From NCBI RefSeq assembly GCF_025145285.1, contig NZ_CP102251.1:2418001-2482000 (forward strand): DNA of 64,000 bases, written 5' to 3'. The stretch is from Alistipes onderdonkii. Lineage in GTDB: Bacteria; Bacteroidota; Bacteroidia; Bacteroidales; Rikenellaceae. Under the pieces are notes generated by a model. The model made no database searches, had not been told where the DNA came from, and saw only the letters and a program-made list of their open reading frames with translations. This document shows positions 7,732-15,138 of the stretch, piece by piece (within the stretch, counting starts at the first letter, position 1; every line of letters starts with the position of its first letter). Position numbers and translations under genes: made by a program.

Positions 7732-9333
7732 CTATTGTTTCTGTTTGGTTGCGTTGTGCCGTTTGGCGGTCTGTATGCATTCGCGGCGGGGGATGATGAC
7801 CGAGACGCCGTCGAAGGCGATCTCTTCGCGGAGCATGGCCTTCATCTCTTCGCGGGTTCGGGGCAGCGGCACTACGACGCGGATGTGGGCGGGGGCGACG
7901 CCCAGGCCGGCGCATATCTGTTCGAGGCGTCCCGTGCCGGCCGAATCCTGGCCTCCGGTCATGCCTGTGGTGAGGTTGTCCGAAATGACGACCGTGATGT
8001 TCGTCCCCTCGTTCACGGCGTCCAGCAGCCCGGTCATCCCCGAGTGGGTGAAGGTCGAGTCGCCGATGACGGCCAGGGCGGGGTGCTGTCCGGCGTCGGC
8101 TGCGCCTTTGGCCATCGTGATCGAGGCGCCCATGTCGACGCAGGTGTCGATGGCATGGAACGGCGAGAGCCACCCCAGCGTGTAGCAGCCGATGTCGCTG
8201 AATACCTTGGCATTTTCATATTCGCCTGCTACCTCCGTCAGTGCCGTATACATGTCGCGGTGGCCGCAACCCTGGCACAATGCGGGCGGACGGGGGACGA
8301 CGATGCCGCTGGCGGCGAGGGGCGCGTGCGGGGTGAGCCCCAGGGCCGTGCGTACGCTGTCCGGAGTCAGTTCCCCGGTGCGGGGCAGTTCGCCCGACAT
8401 GCGGCCACGGATCTCAATGGGCGCAGGCAGGATGCCGCGCAGGGCTTCTTCGACGACGGGTTGTCCCTCCTCGATGATGAGCAGCGCCTTGCATTCCGAC
8501 GCCATGCGGCGCACGAGTTCCTGCGGAAGCGGGTATTGCGATATTTTGAGCACCGGGTGCGGGCATCCGTCGGGGTAGTTCTCCATGAGGTAGTTGTAGG
8601 CAATGCCGCAGGCGATGATGCCCAGCGATTTATCTTCAGCGTCGGCGTAACGGTTGAAGCGGCTTGCAGCCGCCTCCTCTTCGAAGCGGGCATAGTCGGC
8701 GAGCAATGCCTCGTATCTTACGCGCGAATTGCCCGGCATCAGCACCCATTGGCGCGTCCGGGCGGGATAGGCGAGGCTGTTCTCGGGGCGTGCCTCGCGC
8801 GGTTCGACCATGGCGCGCGAGTGCGCCATGCGGGTCGTAAGGCGCATCAGTACGGGGATGCGGTATTTTTCCGAGAAATCGAACGCGGCCTGCACCATCT
8901 CGTAGGCCTCCTGCTGCGTGGAGGGCTCGAACGTCGGGACGAGTGCGAACTTGCCGTAGAAGCGTGAATCCTGCTCGTTCTGCGACGAGTGCATCGAGGG
9001 GTCGTCGGCCGCCACGACGACCAGTCCGCCGTTGGCTCCCGTCATCGCCGAGTTGACGAAGGCGTCGGCGGCGACGTTCATGCCCACATGTTTCATGCAC
9101 ACCAAGGCGCGCTTTCCGGCGAACGACATGCCCAGCGCCTCCTCCATCGCCGTCTTCTCATTGGCCGACCATGTGCAGTGGATGCCTCGTTCGGCGGTGA
9201 GCGGATGTCCTTGTATATATTCGGTGATTTCGGTCGAAGGCGTGCCCGGATAGGCATAGACACCCGACAATCCTGCGTGGAGCGCCCCCAGTGCGAGGGC
9301 TTCGTCTCCGAGTAATAATTCCCGTTTTGCCAT
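7732..9333 (-). CDS. iorA: Indolepyruvate:ferredoxin oxidoreductase, alpha subunit (no C-terminal ferredoxin domain)
   Basis: The TPP-binding catalytic subunit, 533 residues. The N-terminal half has the pyrimidine-binding type fold (GALHAGLSGVYAYPGTPSTE). The C-terminal half has the CQGCGHRDMY segment, the TPP-site GDSTFTHSG and a VVISDNLTTGMTG stretch. The classical archaeal enzyme continues into a ferredoxin domain with two 4Fe-4S clusters, but this protein stops soon after the IPRRECI segment and lacks those cysteines. Electrons may therefore leave through a separate ferredoxin. It is the first gene of a four-gene minus-strand operon. Confidence 0.88.
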   Translation of the reverse strand: MAKRELLLGDEALALGALHAGLSGVYAYPGTPSTEITEYIQGHPLTAERGIHCTWSANEKTAMEEALGMSFAGKRALVCMKHVGMNVAADAFVNSAMTGANGGLVVVAADDPSMHSSQNEQDSRFYGKFALVPTFEPSTQQEAYEMVQAAFDFSEKYRIPVLMRLTTRMAHSRAMVEPREARPENSLAYPARTRQWVLMPGNSRVRYEALLADYARFEEEAAASRFNRYADAEDKSLGIIACGIAYNYLMENYPDGCPHPVLKISQYPLPQELVRRMASECKALLIIEEGQPVVEEALRGILPAPIEIRGRMSGELPRTGELTPDSVRTALGLTPHAPLAASGIVVPRPPALCQGCGHRDMYTALTEVAGEYENAKVFSDIGCYTLGWLSPFHAIDTCVDMGASITMAKGAADAGQHPALAVIGDSTFTHSGMTGLLDAVNEGTNITVVISDNLTTGMTGGQDSAGTGRLEQICAGLGVAPAHIRVVVPLPRTREEMKAMLREEIAFDGVSVIIPRRECIQTAKRHNATKQKQ

Positions 9334-9359
9334 GAGGTCGTGCAGTTATGCTGTTTTCA

Positions 9360-9367
9360 CAAATTTA
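9360..9367 (-). promoter_or_regulatory. -7 promoter box of the iorAB operon
   Basis: On the minus strand the box reads TAAATTTG, matching the Bacteroidetes -7 consensus TAnnTTTG, 26 bases before the iorA start codon. No clear TTTG -33 box is seen. Confidence 0.55.
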
Positions 9368-9369
9368 AG

Positions 9370-9389
9370 GAATTTTTAATTAAAAATTC
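9370..9389. promoter_or_regulatory. Perfect 20-bp palindrome in the iorA promoter, candidate operator
   Basis: The half-site GAATTTTTAA is followed by its exact complement. It sits between the -7 box and where the -33 box should be, so a bound regulator would block or position RNA polymerase. The DNA is very AT-rich here, so chance symmetry is possible. Confidence 0.35.
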
Positions 9390-9516
9390 ACTTTTAATGA
9401 TAAAAAATCACATAAAACGGTATTTAATATTTAAAATATTATATAAATAAGTGTTTTTGGAAAAAATTGTAATATGGCATCCGTTCCATACAATGACGAC
9501 TGGCAGGAACGGGTAT

Positions 9517-9548
9517 AAAAAAGCAGCCGATCCCGAAAGACCGGCTGC
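9517..9548 (-). terminator. Terminator of the thioredoxin-ferredoxin-MarR operon
   Basis: Read on the minus strand, a GCAGCCG/CGGCTGC stem is followed by six T, shortly after the marR stop codon. Confidence 0.75.
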
Positions 9549-9561
9549 CCCGTTTGCGTCA

Positions 9562-9915
9562 TTATTCCCCGAATAGTGTTTTCAGTAATTCGGGCGTTTT
9601 GATTTCTTCACAATTTATGCTTCCCAGGAGCCCGCGGCCCTTTTCGGTCAGCGAAAAGTACATCTGCCGCTTATCGTTCGTACCCAACTCCCGGTTTACG
9701 TAGCCTTTCCCTTCGACCGAGCGGAGCACCTTCGAGGTGTTCGACGGAGTAAGCCCCAGCATTTCGCCCAGCTCCCCGCAGGAGAGACGTCCGGCTTTCG
9801 AAAGGCTGCATAAGGCCATGCCTTCGTTCAGGCAGATCCCGTGCGAGCGTTCGAGTGCCGCTTCGAACCGGTTGACGGCCCGTTGCAGCTCGCGGATCCT
9901 ACACAGTTTTTCCAT
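9562..9915 (-). CDS. MarR-family winged-helix regulator
   Basis: A short (117-residue) MarR-like repressor. The recognition region is LSCGELGEMLGLTPSNTSKVLRSVE (about residues 43-67, read in pieces) and the wing is NRELGTNDKRQMYFSLTEKG. It contains Cys5, Cys27, Cys36, Cys46 and Cys101; the dimer helices are short. It overlaps the ferredoxin gene by 17 bases as the last gene of a redox operon. Autoregulation through the inverted repeat at 10625-10657 is the simplest model, and sensing of oxidant or thiol state through its cysteines is a guess. Confidence 0.75.
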   Translation of the reverse strand: MEKLCRIRELQRAVNRFEAALERSHGICLNEGMALCSLSKAGRLSCGELGEMLGLTPSNTSKVLRSVEGKGYVNRELGTNDKRQMYFSLTEKGRGLLGSINCEEIKTPELLKTLFGE

Positions 9916-10102
9916 TGTCTGCCGGTTTGCGTATGGCCTGTTTGCCGCAGTGCCCGATACATTTGCCGCATTCGATACATTTCTCCGGGTCGATTGCCGG
10001 AAGCCCGAACCCCGATTGGGTGATCGCCCCGACGGGACAGACCAAAAGCAGCGGGCACCGGTGGTTCTGCGGGCAGCGGAGATTGTCTACGGTGAGTGCC
10101 AT
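9899..10102 (-). CDS. Small ferredoxin-like 4Fe-4S protein
   Basis: A 67-residue cytosolic protein with one normal cluster motif, CIECGKCIGHC (Cys42, 45, 48, 52). It also has an unusual first set, Cys10-x5-Cys16-x5-Cys22-Pro. This could hold one cluster, or two with atypical ligands. It begins 6 bases after the thioredoxin stop and overlaps marR by 17 bases. A role as electron carrier or redox sensor partner of its neighbours is inferred from the operon only. Confidence 0.7.
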   Translation of the reverse strand: MALTVDNLRCPQNHRCPLLLVCPVGAITQSGFGLPAIDPEKCIECGKCIGHCGKQAIRKPADNGKTV

Positions 10103-10108
10103 GCCTGT

Positions 10109-10567
10109 TTACTTGTTGAGCAGTACCTGGTCGATGGCTTCCTTGAGCGACGCCTTGGGTAGGGCACCCTGTGCGATCTGGGGCTTGCCGCTGGTGGGGA
10201 TGAAAAGCAGCGTCGGGATCGAGCGGATGCCAAATGCGGCGGCGAGCTCCTGCTCCTCTTCGGTATTCACCTTGTAGATGTAGATGCTGTCGCCGTACTC
10301 GGCAGCCAGCTCTTCCAGAACCGGGGCAAGCGCCTTGCAGGGGCCGCACCATGATGCGTAGAAGTCGATGAGCGCCGGTTTGTCGCCGAGGTACTTCCAC
10401 TCGGTAGGGTTCGTTTCGTAATTTGCGACTTTGGTCAGGAAATCCGCCTTGGTCAGTGCGATCGTTTTCATGGTATTCTCTTTTTTAGTGTTGTTTTCCT
10501 TGTTGCTGCCGTTTGCGCAGGCTGCCAGGCCGAGCATGCACATCGTGGTCAATAATAGTTTTTTCAT
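10109..10567 (-). CDS. Thioredoxin-fold lipoprotein
   Basis: The 152-residue protein has a lipoprotein signal (LAAC, lipidated Cys17) and a classical thioredoxin active site WCGPCK (Cys74 and Cys77) with the cis-Pro segment RSIPT. It is therefore a membrane-tethered periplasmic or outer-membrane-facing dithiol oxidoreductase. An internal Met33 (MKTIALTK) could give a cytosolic thioredoxin form, which is worth noting because the mature domain starts exactly there. It is the first gene of the operon and is preceded by a clear promoter. Confidence 0.85.
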   Translation of the reverse strand: MKKLLLTTMCMLGLAACANGSNKENNTKKENTMKTIALTKADFLTKVANYETNPTEWKYLGDKPALIDFYASWCGPCKALAPVLEELAAEYGDSIYIYKVNTEEEQELAAAFGIRSIPTLLFIPTSGKPQIAQGALPKASLKEAIDQVLLNK

Positions 10568-10610
10568 GGGCTTTATCCGTTTTTATCGTTCTTCTGTATC
10601 AATAACGATG

Positions 10611-10618
10611 CAAAGATA
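10611..10618 (-). promoter_or_regulatory. -7 promoter box of the thioredoxin operon
   Basis: The minus strand reads TATCTTTG, a perfect TAnnTTTG box 43 bases before the thioredoxin start. A TTTG -33 match lies 20 bases further upstream (10639-10642). Confidence 0.7.
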
Positions 10619-10624
10619 TGAATT

Positions 10625-10657
10625 ATTTTCCATCAAAACAAATTTCCTATGGAAAAT
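10625..10657. promoter_or_regulatory. Inverted repeat over the -33 region, candidate MarR operator
   Basis: Two perfect 9-bp arms, ATTTTCCAT and ATGGAAAAT, are separated by 15 bp and cover the -33 box of the thioredoxin operon. The operon encodes a MarR regulator, so this is the natural candidate site for autorepression. Confidence 0.5.
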
Positions 10658-10712
10658 AACAAGTCGGATAGAAAATGAATTATTAAAATGCCGGGAGCGC
10701 GATAGTCGTCAT

Positions 10713-10756
10713 AAAAACAATCGAACCGATTCGGAATGGAAGGTTCGATTGTTTTT
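10713..10756 (-). terminator. Terminator of the restriction-endonuclease-like gene (bidirectional form)
   Basis: A perfect 15-bp stem (GGTTCGATTGTTTTT and complement) with a 14-base loop lies 5 bases beyond the stop codon. T runs on both strands allow two-way termination. Confidence 0.8.
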
Positions 10757-10761
10757 GGGAA

Positions 10762-11526
10762 TTACAACAGCTCCATCTGAACATCTTCGATATGGCACTT
10801 TTCGGGGGTGTAGATGCAGCCGGGATTCTCTCGGATCGTCCGGGTAATGAAATCCCTGAATTCTCGTTCAGAATTTTCTTCGCTGAATATGTCCCTGCCG
10901 ATTATTTCGTTTAGGGCGACCCAGTTGAATTTATTGGCTTTATTGGAAAATCTTCGAAACCATTTTCTTATTTCTGTTCCGTTCCGCACGCGGATGCTGG
11001 AGCTGTTTTCCGAATTGCTGCTTGTCTTCACCTGGAGTAAAGAGCCGTCTTCCTTGCAAAAGTCGACCGCGTCTATGGTGCTTCCCCAGCAGCAATACCA
11101 ACCATACGGGTGTAAAATTGTCGCCAGATATTCTTCGAGCAGATTGCCGACCATCCCCTCGATTGTCATCATGATGGAGTGCCCTTTTTCAAGTGTATCT
11201 GCGAAATTGTCGTCGATATCTTCTCTTCGGGTTCGGAGAATTAATTTTACGGCAGGATCCGGTTTTGTTTGGGATTTTTTGCCCTGCCGTTTGGACGGCC
11301 TGCCATTGTATCCTGATAGATATCGTGCAACCCACTTCTTGACATATTCTTTGAGGGGGATGGGCTCGTTCTGGTTAAATTTCAATGCCGGTAGATTGCG
11401 TATATCTCTAAATGCCACACTCAGAACGACTCCTAATTCTTTCGTGTAAGCGTCTTTTGCAAAAGTTTTCGCAAGCGAGATCGCTTTTTTTACCGAAAAA
11501 TCATCGAAATTAGTGGTTTCTTTCAT
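10762..11526 (-). CDS. Putative type II restriction endonuclease (SinI-like), orphan
   Basis: A 254-residue protein with clearly lower GC than its neighbours. The second half has a possible PD-(D/E)xK core: Glu in GNLLEEYLA, Asp in STIDAVDF and a strand ending LLQVKTS (Q in place of the usual acidic residue before xK). This is followed by a conserved-looking SSSIRVRNGTEIRKWFRRFS block that recalls the SinI (GGWCC-cutting) family; this family link is from memory. A basic region GRPSKRQGKKSQTK lies near residue 80. No methyltransferase gene is next to it. It stands alone between a terminator and tRNA-Arg, which suggests lateral gain. Confidence 0.5.
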   Translation of the reverse strand: MKETTNFDDFSVKKAISLAKTFAKDAYTKELGVVLSVAFRDIRNLPALKFNQNEPIPLKEYVKKWVARYLSGYNGRPSKRQGKKSQTKPDPAVKLILRTRREDIDDNFADTLEKGHSIMMTIEGMVGNLLEEYLATILHPYGWYCCWGSTIDAVDFCKEDGSLLQVKTSSNSENSSSIRVRNGTEIRKWFRRFSNKANKFNWVALNEIIGRDIFSEENSEREFRDFITRTIRENPGCIYTPEKCHIEDVQMELL

Positions 11527-11790
11527 TGGGGGATGTTTTTCTGATAAAGTTAATGATTATTTGTTTCATAAATAGCGGTATCACCGGCTTTTCTTTTTTT
11601 TCTGGGTGAAAAGGCATAAAATCCGGCAGGTTTATTCACTGTCCGGCACATTATTATGTTTAACCGATACAATCGGTTTGCACCTTGGTTTACATAAACG
11701 GTGAGAACCGAGGAAAAACAGGCTTGAAACGAGACACGGAAAAACTACCTGCATTGCCGAAAGAGTTTGGTTTCAGCGATGTAACTCGCT
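11527..11790. other. AT-rich intergenic stretch upstream of the restriction-like gene
   Basis: No complete gene is seen. Short open fragments at about 11656-11700 and 11735-11790 could be debris of an older gene, but none has start, stop and homology that I recognise. A near-match -7 box on the minus strand (TAACTTTA, about 11544) may drive the neighbouring gene. Confidence 0.3.
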
Positions 11791-11828
11791 AAAAAACAAT
11801 AGAGGGAGCAACTTTCTTTGCTCCCTCT
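11791..11828 (-). terminator. Terminator of tRNA-Arg
   Basis: Minus strand: AGAGGGAGCAA stem, six-base loop, complement, then ATTG and six T, directly after the tRNA 3' end. Confidence 0.8.
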
Positions 11829-11831
11829 TCG

Positions 11832-11905
11832 TGACACCGACAGGACTCAAACCTGTAACCTTCTGATCCGTAGTCAGATGCTCTATTCAATTAAGCTACG
11901 GTGCC
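11832..11905 (-). tRNA. tRNA-Arg (anticodon ACG)
   Basis: The 74-base minus-strand sequence folds as a standard cloverleaf. The acceptor GGCACCG pairs with CGGTGTC (one G-U), the anticodon stem TCTGA/TCAGA encloses the loop CTACGGA with anticodon ACG, and the T arm has GGTTTGAGTCC. The discriminator is A and CCA is not encoded. Confidence 0.93.
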
Positions 11906-11917
11906 GAATTGCAGGTG

Positions 11918-11949
11918 CAAATATAGGGTGAAAATCCTAAACACGCAAA
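11918..11949 (-). promoter_or_regulatory. Promoter of tRNA-Arg
   Basis: On the minus strand a TATATTTG -7 box (11918-11925) lies 12 bases before the tRNA 5' end, with a TTTG -33 box (11946-11949) 20 bases further up. Confidence 0.65.
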
Positions 11950-12036
11950 TTATTCCGTAAATATTTTAATAAAAAGATGGCCCGTTTTGTGTCGGAAACA
12001 TACACCGGTCGGATTATCAGAGGGTTGTTGCCACGG

Positions 12037-13086
12037 CTATTCCAGCATTTCGGCGAGTTTCTTCGAAAGCTCCCCGCCGCGCAGGTTCTTCGCTACGATG
12101 ATGCCGTCGGGCGAGATCAGGAAGTTCGCGGGGATCGACGTGATCCCGTAGGCTGCGGCCGCCGTGCTCTGTTTGTCCGCGTCGATGCCCAGGACATTGA
12201 TCCACGGCATGTCGTTATCCGATGTGAACGACCGCCATTTCGTCTCGTCGTTGTCGAGCGAGACGCAGTAAATTTCGAGCCCTTTGGCTTTGTAGGCGGC
12301 GTATGCCTCGCGCAGGTGGGGGATCTCGCGGCAGCAGGGGGTGCACCAGGTCGCCCAGAAGTCGAGCAGAACCCAGTTCGCCTTTCCCGCAACGGATGAC
12401 AGCGGGATAGCGGCACCTTCGGCGTCGCACAGGGCGAGGTCGGTGTACGGCTGGCCGATAGCTGTCTTTTCGACTGCTTCAATCCGCGCGAGCACTCCTC
12501 TCAGGATCGGATGTGCCTGCATCTCGGGGGAGAACTCCGCAAGGCGCTCCCGGACACCGGCGGGGGTGCCGGACGATTGGAATTGCTGGAACAGATATGC
12601 ACCCAGCAGGTTGTCGTTGTTGGCCCTGACGGCTGTTGAAATCACCTCATTGCGTTCCGATGCGATAGTCCGGATCGTTTCCGGGTTTCCGCCCGATAGC
12701 TTTTCGTCCCGGAGGCGGGCGTCGAGCGCCGCACAAGACCGGTAAACCGAGTCCGCCCGGTCGTTGAGCCGGGTGCCCGTGACCCGGTAGCCGGAGCCGT
12801 TTCTGGGTTCGATCCGGATGGTGCCCGCTTCGAGGAAGAGCATGGCCGGTTCTACCGTGGCATAGCGGTCGGACAGGGATGCCAGTTCGGGTGCTGCAAT
12901 GCGTCCTTTCAGCGTAAAGGTCGTATCTGCATCCATGACTCCGGCTGCAAGCACCGTATTGCCGCTGCCCAGCAGATATACCGAGTCGCCCGGTGCGAGG
13001 CCGTAACGCCCGGTGACGGTGTAATGAGGGCCACCGCAGCCGGATAGGAGTGCCGTGGCGATAAAAATGGCAGAGATTCTTTTCAT
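12037..13086 (-). CDS. TlpA-family thiol-disulfide lipoprotein with DUF4369 N-domain
   Basis: A 349-residue lipoprotein (LLSGC lipobox) with an N-terminal DUF4369-type beta domain. A helical linker leads to a C-terminal thioredoxin fold with active site WCTPC near residue 250 and the cis-Pro motif TSIPANF. Proteins of this kind act as periplasmic reductants or redox partners, often in multiple copies in Bacteroidales. It lies 18 bases downstream of ruvC on the same strand, so the two are probably co-transcribed. It is clearly more distant from the two related genes at 14.0-16.2 kb than they are from each other. Confidence 0.85.
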   Translation of the reverse strand: MKRISAIFIATALLSGCGGPHYTVTGRYGLAPGDSVYLLGSGNTVLAAGVMDADTTFTLKGRIAAPELASLSDRYATVEPAMLFLEAGTIRIEPRNGSGYRVTGTRLNDRADSVYRSCAALDARLRDEKLSGGNPETIRTIASERNEVISTAVRANNDNLLGAYLFQQFQSSGTPAGVRERLAEFSPEMQAHPILRGVLARIEAVEKTAIGQPYTDLALCDAEGAAIPLSSVAGKANWVLLDFWATWCTPCCREIPHLREAYAAYKAKGLEIYCVSLDNDETKWRSFTSDNDMPWINVLGIDADKQSTAAAAYGITSIPANFLISPDGIIVAKNLRGGELSKKLAEMLE

Positions 13087-13104
13087 GCTATGGGTCTGTG
13101 AGGT

Positions 13105-13722
13105 TTATTTGAGCTCCCGGTCGGGATGGTCTTTCAGAAATTTCTCCCAACTCTGGGAGCCGCGTTTCGAAGCTGCTTTTTTGCCGCCGCCCAGCCCTTT
13201 TACGCGCTCGTCACCCAGGGCCGTGTTGAGCGGGCTGGCCGTTGTGAAGTGGTGGCACAAGGCTACGGCCATGCCGTCCGTGGCATCGAGCCGTCTGGGG
13301 GGCTGATCTATCGAGAGGATGCGGCAGACGATGGCTGCGACCTGTTCCTTGGCGGCGGAACCGCGCCCCGTGATGCTCTGCTTGATGCGCATCGGGGCGT
13401 ATTCCGAAACGGCGAGGCCGCGGCTCAGCGCAGCCGCCATGGCCACGCCCTGTGCCCTCCCGAGTTTGAGCATCGACTGCACGTTTTCGCCGAAGAAAGG
13501 CGATTCCAACGCCACTTCGCGCGGGGCGTACTGGTCGATCAGCGCTCCGACCCGCTCGAAGATATAACGTAGCTTGGCATAGGGATCGGTCAGTTTGTGC
13601 AGGTCGATGTCGCCCAGTACGACCGAACGGACGTTGCGCCCCTCGATTTCCAACACCCCGTACCCCATGTAATTGGTGCCGGGGTCGATGCCCATGATGC
13701 GGTATGTCTCCTGATGTTGCAT
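13105..13722 (-). CDS. ruvC: Holliday junction endonuclease RuvC
   Basis: This resolvase cuts Holliday junctions moved by RuvAB during recombinational repair. All four metal-binding acidic residues are visible: Asp13 (GIDPGT), Glu73 (ALESPF), Asp146 and Asp149 (DATDGMAVA). At 205 residues it has a slightly longer basic C-terminal tail (GGGKKAASKRGSQ) than the E. coli protein. It is followed by a TlpA lipoprotein gene. Confidence 0.95.
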   Translation of the reverse strand: MQHQETYRIMGIDPGTNYMGYGVLEIEGRNVRSVVLGDIDLHKLTDPYAKLRYIFERVGALIDQYAPREVALESPFFGENVQSMLKLGRAQGVAMAAALSRGLAVSEYAPMRIKQSITGRGSAAKEQVAAIVCRILSIDQPPRRLDATDGMAVALCHHFTTASPLNTALGDERVKGLGGGKKAASKRGSQSWEKFLKDHPDRELK

Positions 13723-14006
13723 TTTTTTAAGCAGGTTGTTATCCCTTCGTTATTCGGAATAAAGACAGGCGCTTCTTCCGATATTTCAATATGTGGGACG
13801 CCTCGCCGCAGCGGATGAAGATCCGGTAGTCGGAAGCATCCCGAATTTGCGTGCTGGAATATATTTCCGGCATTGCATGGTGTTCGGGTCGAGGGATGCC
13901 CGTAAGGCCGTGTTCGTGTTTTCGGGCAGGGCCGTTTCGGCTTTTTGCAAAGAACCGTTCCGGTGGCCCTGAGCGGAGGCGGACGGGTATCCCCGCGCAG
14001 GACGGA
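13723..14006. other. Intergenic stretch between ruvC and a TlpA gene
   Basis: 284 bases with no convincing gene, promoter box or terminator. Open frames here are shadows of the neighbouring TlpA gene. Confidence 0.4.
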
Positions 14007-15065
14007 TTACTCGGCGAGCAATTCGGCGACTTTGCTGCAAAGGTCTTCGCCGCGCAGGTTCTTGGCGACGATCCGGCCCTGGGCGTCGATCAGGAAATTC
14101 GACGGGATGCTTTGCACGGCATAGTCTTTCGCCGCGAGGTTGTCGAAGCCGTTGAGGTCGCTGACCTGCACCCAGCCCATGCCGTGCTCGCGGATGGCGC
14201 CGAGCCATTTGTCGTTGTCGTTGTCCAGCGATACGCCGTATATTTCGAAGCCCCGGCCGTGGAACTTGTCGTAAGCCTGCTTCAGATGGGGAACCTCCTC
14301 CATGCAGGGGCCGCACCACGATGCCCAGAAGTCCACGAGCGTGTATTTGTTGGCCGGGTTGTCGATCACCGAGGTCAGGGTGACGATCTGCCCGTCGGCA
14401 TCGCCCTGCATGATGTTCATGTAGGGCTGGCCGATGTCGGTCTTGAGACGTTGCGCCGCAACCGTCCTGAGCGCGGACAACTCCCGGGACTTTTGCATCC
14501 CTGGCGAAAATTCGGCGATCCGGTCGAGCAGCTCCTGTCCCGAAAGCGTGGGGGCCATCCCTTCCAGGGCTATGATTCCGAACGCATTGTCGCGGTTGGC
14601 ATCCGCCGTTTTGCGGGGGAGCCCGCCCAGTTCGTCTTCGATCTCCCGGCGACGTTCATCGGAGGTGCCTTCCCGGTGGTATTCATTCATCAGCGCCATG
14701 GCCGACGCCCAGAAAGCGGCGCTTGCATCGTTTGCCGGGGTGCCCGTCACACGGGTCGACCCGGCCGGGGCATCGGGGTTGTCCTCGATCGAAACCGTCC
14801 CCGGTTCGGGGAAGAACATCGTCCCGAACCGCTGCACCTCCCCTTCGCGCGAATCGGTGACGGTGCGCCGGGCGGTGATGTCCGCCGGGCCTTCGAAGCG
14901 GAACTTGCCGCCTTCGACGACGGCCGAGTCGATCAGGCTGTCGCCCTCGAACATGTAGACGGTGCCTTCGAGCCCGGCGATGTGGCCTTCGACGACGTAT
15001 TTGGATCCGGTGCCGCAACCGCATAACAGGACTGCGGCCGATGCGAAAAGGAGTGTTTTTTTCAT
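14007..15065 (-). CDS. TlpA-family thiol-disulfide lipoprotein (paralogue 1 of a tandem pair)
   Basis: A 352-residue lipoprotein: the start at MKKTLLFAS gives a proper signal with lipobox LLCGC, while the frame upstream (13 more residues) has no signal character. It has a DUF4369-like N-domain (GHIAGLEGTVYMFEGDSLIDSA), a helical middle and a thioredoxin domain with WASWCGPC and QSIPSNF. It is very similar to the next gene upstream, from which a terminator separates it, so it may be expressed less or from readthrough. Confidence 0.87.
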   Translation of the reverse strand: MKKTLLFASAAVLLCGCGTGSKYVVEGHIAGLEGTVYMFEGDSLIDSAVVEGGKFRFEGPADITARRTVTDSREGEVQRFGTMFFPEPGTVSIEDNPDAPAGSTRVTGTPANDASAAFWASAMALMNEYHREGTSDERRREIEDELGGLPRKTADANRDNAFGIIALEGMAPTLSGQELLDRIAEFSPGMQKSRELSALRTVAAQRLKTDIGQPYMNIMQGDADGQIVTLTSVIDNPANKYTLVDFWASWCGPCMEEVPHLKQAYDKFHGRGFEIYGVSLDNDNDKWLGAIREHGMGWVQVSDLNGFDNLAAKDYAVQSIPSNFLIDAQGRIVAKNLRGEDLCSKVAELLAE

Positions 15066-15085
15066 AGGACGGGGTGGTTTTATCG

Positions 15086-15126
15086 AAAAGCCCCTCCGGG
15101 GCATTTGCGGCTCGGAGGGGCTTTTT
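15086..15126 (-). terminator. Terminator between the tandem TlpA genes
   Basis: Stem AAAAGCCCCTCCG with its complement, 14-base loop, and TTTT on the minus-strand exit side. It follows the 15139-16194 gene and should limit transcription of the next TlpA gene. Confidence 0.75.
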
Positions 15127-15138
15127 ATTCGCGGCGGG

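Noticed and set aside
11640..11790. Fragments resembling the end of an older protein next to the tRNA terminator
   Set aside because: Short frames in different phases with no recognisable family; too little to call a pseudogene.
10570..11905. tRNA-Arg 3' end repeat marking an integrated element
   Set aside because: No second copy of the tRNA 3' end was found on the far side of the low-GC gene, and no integrase gene is present.
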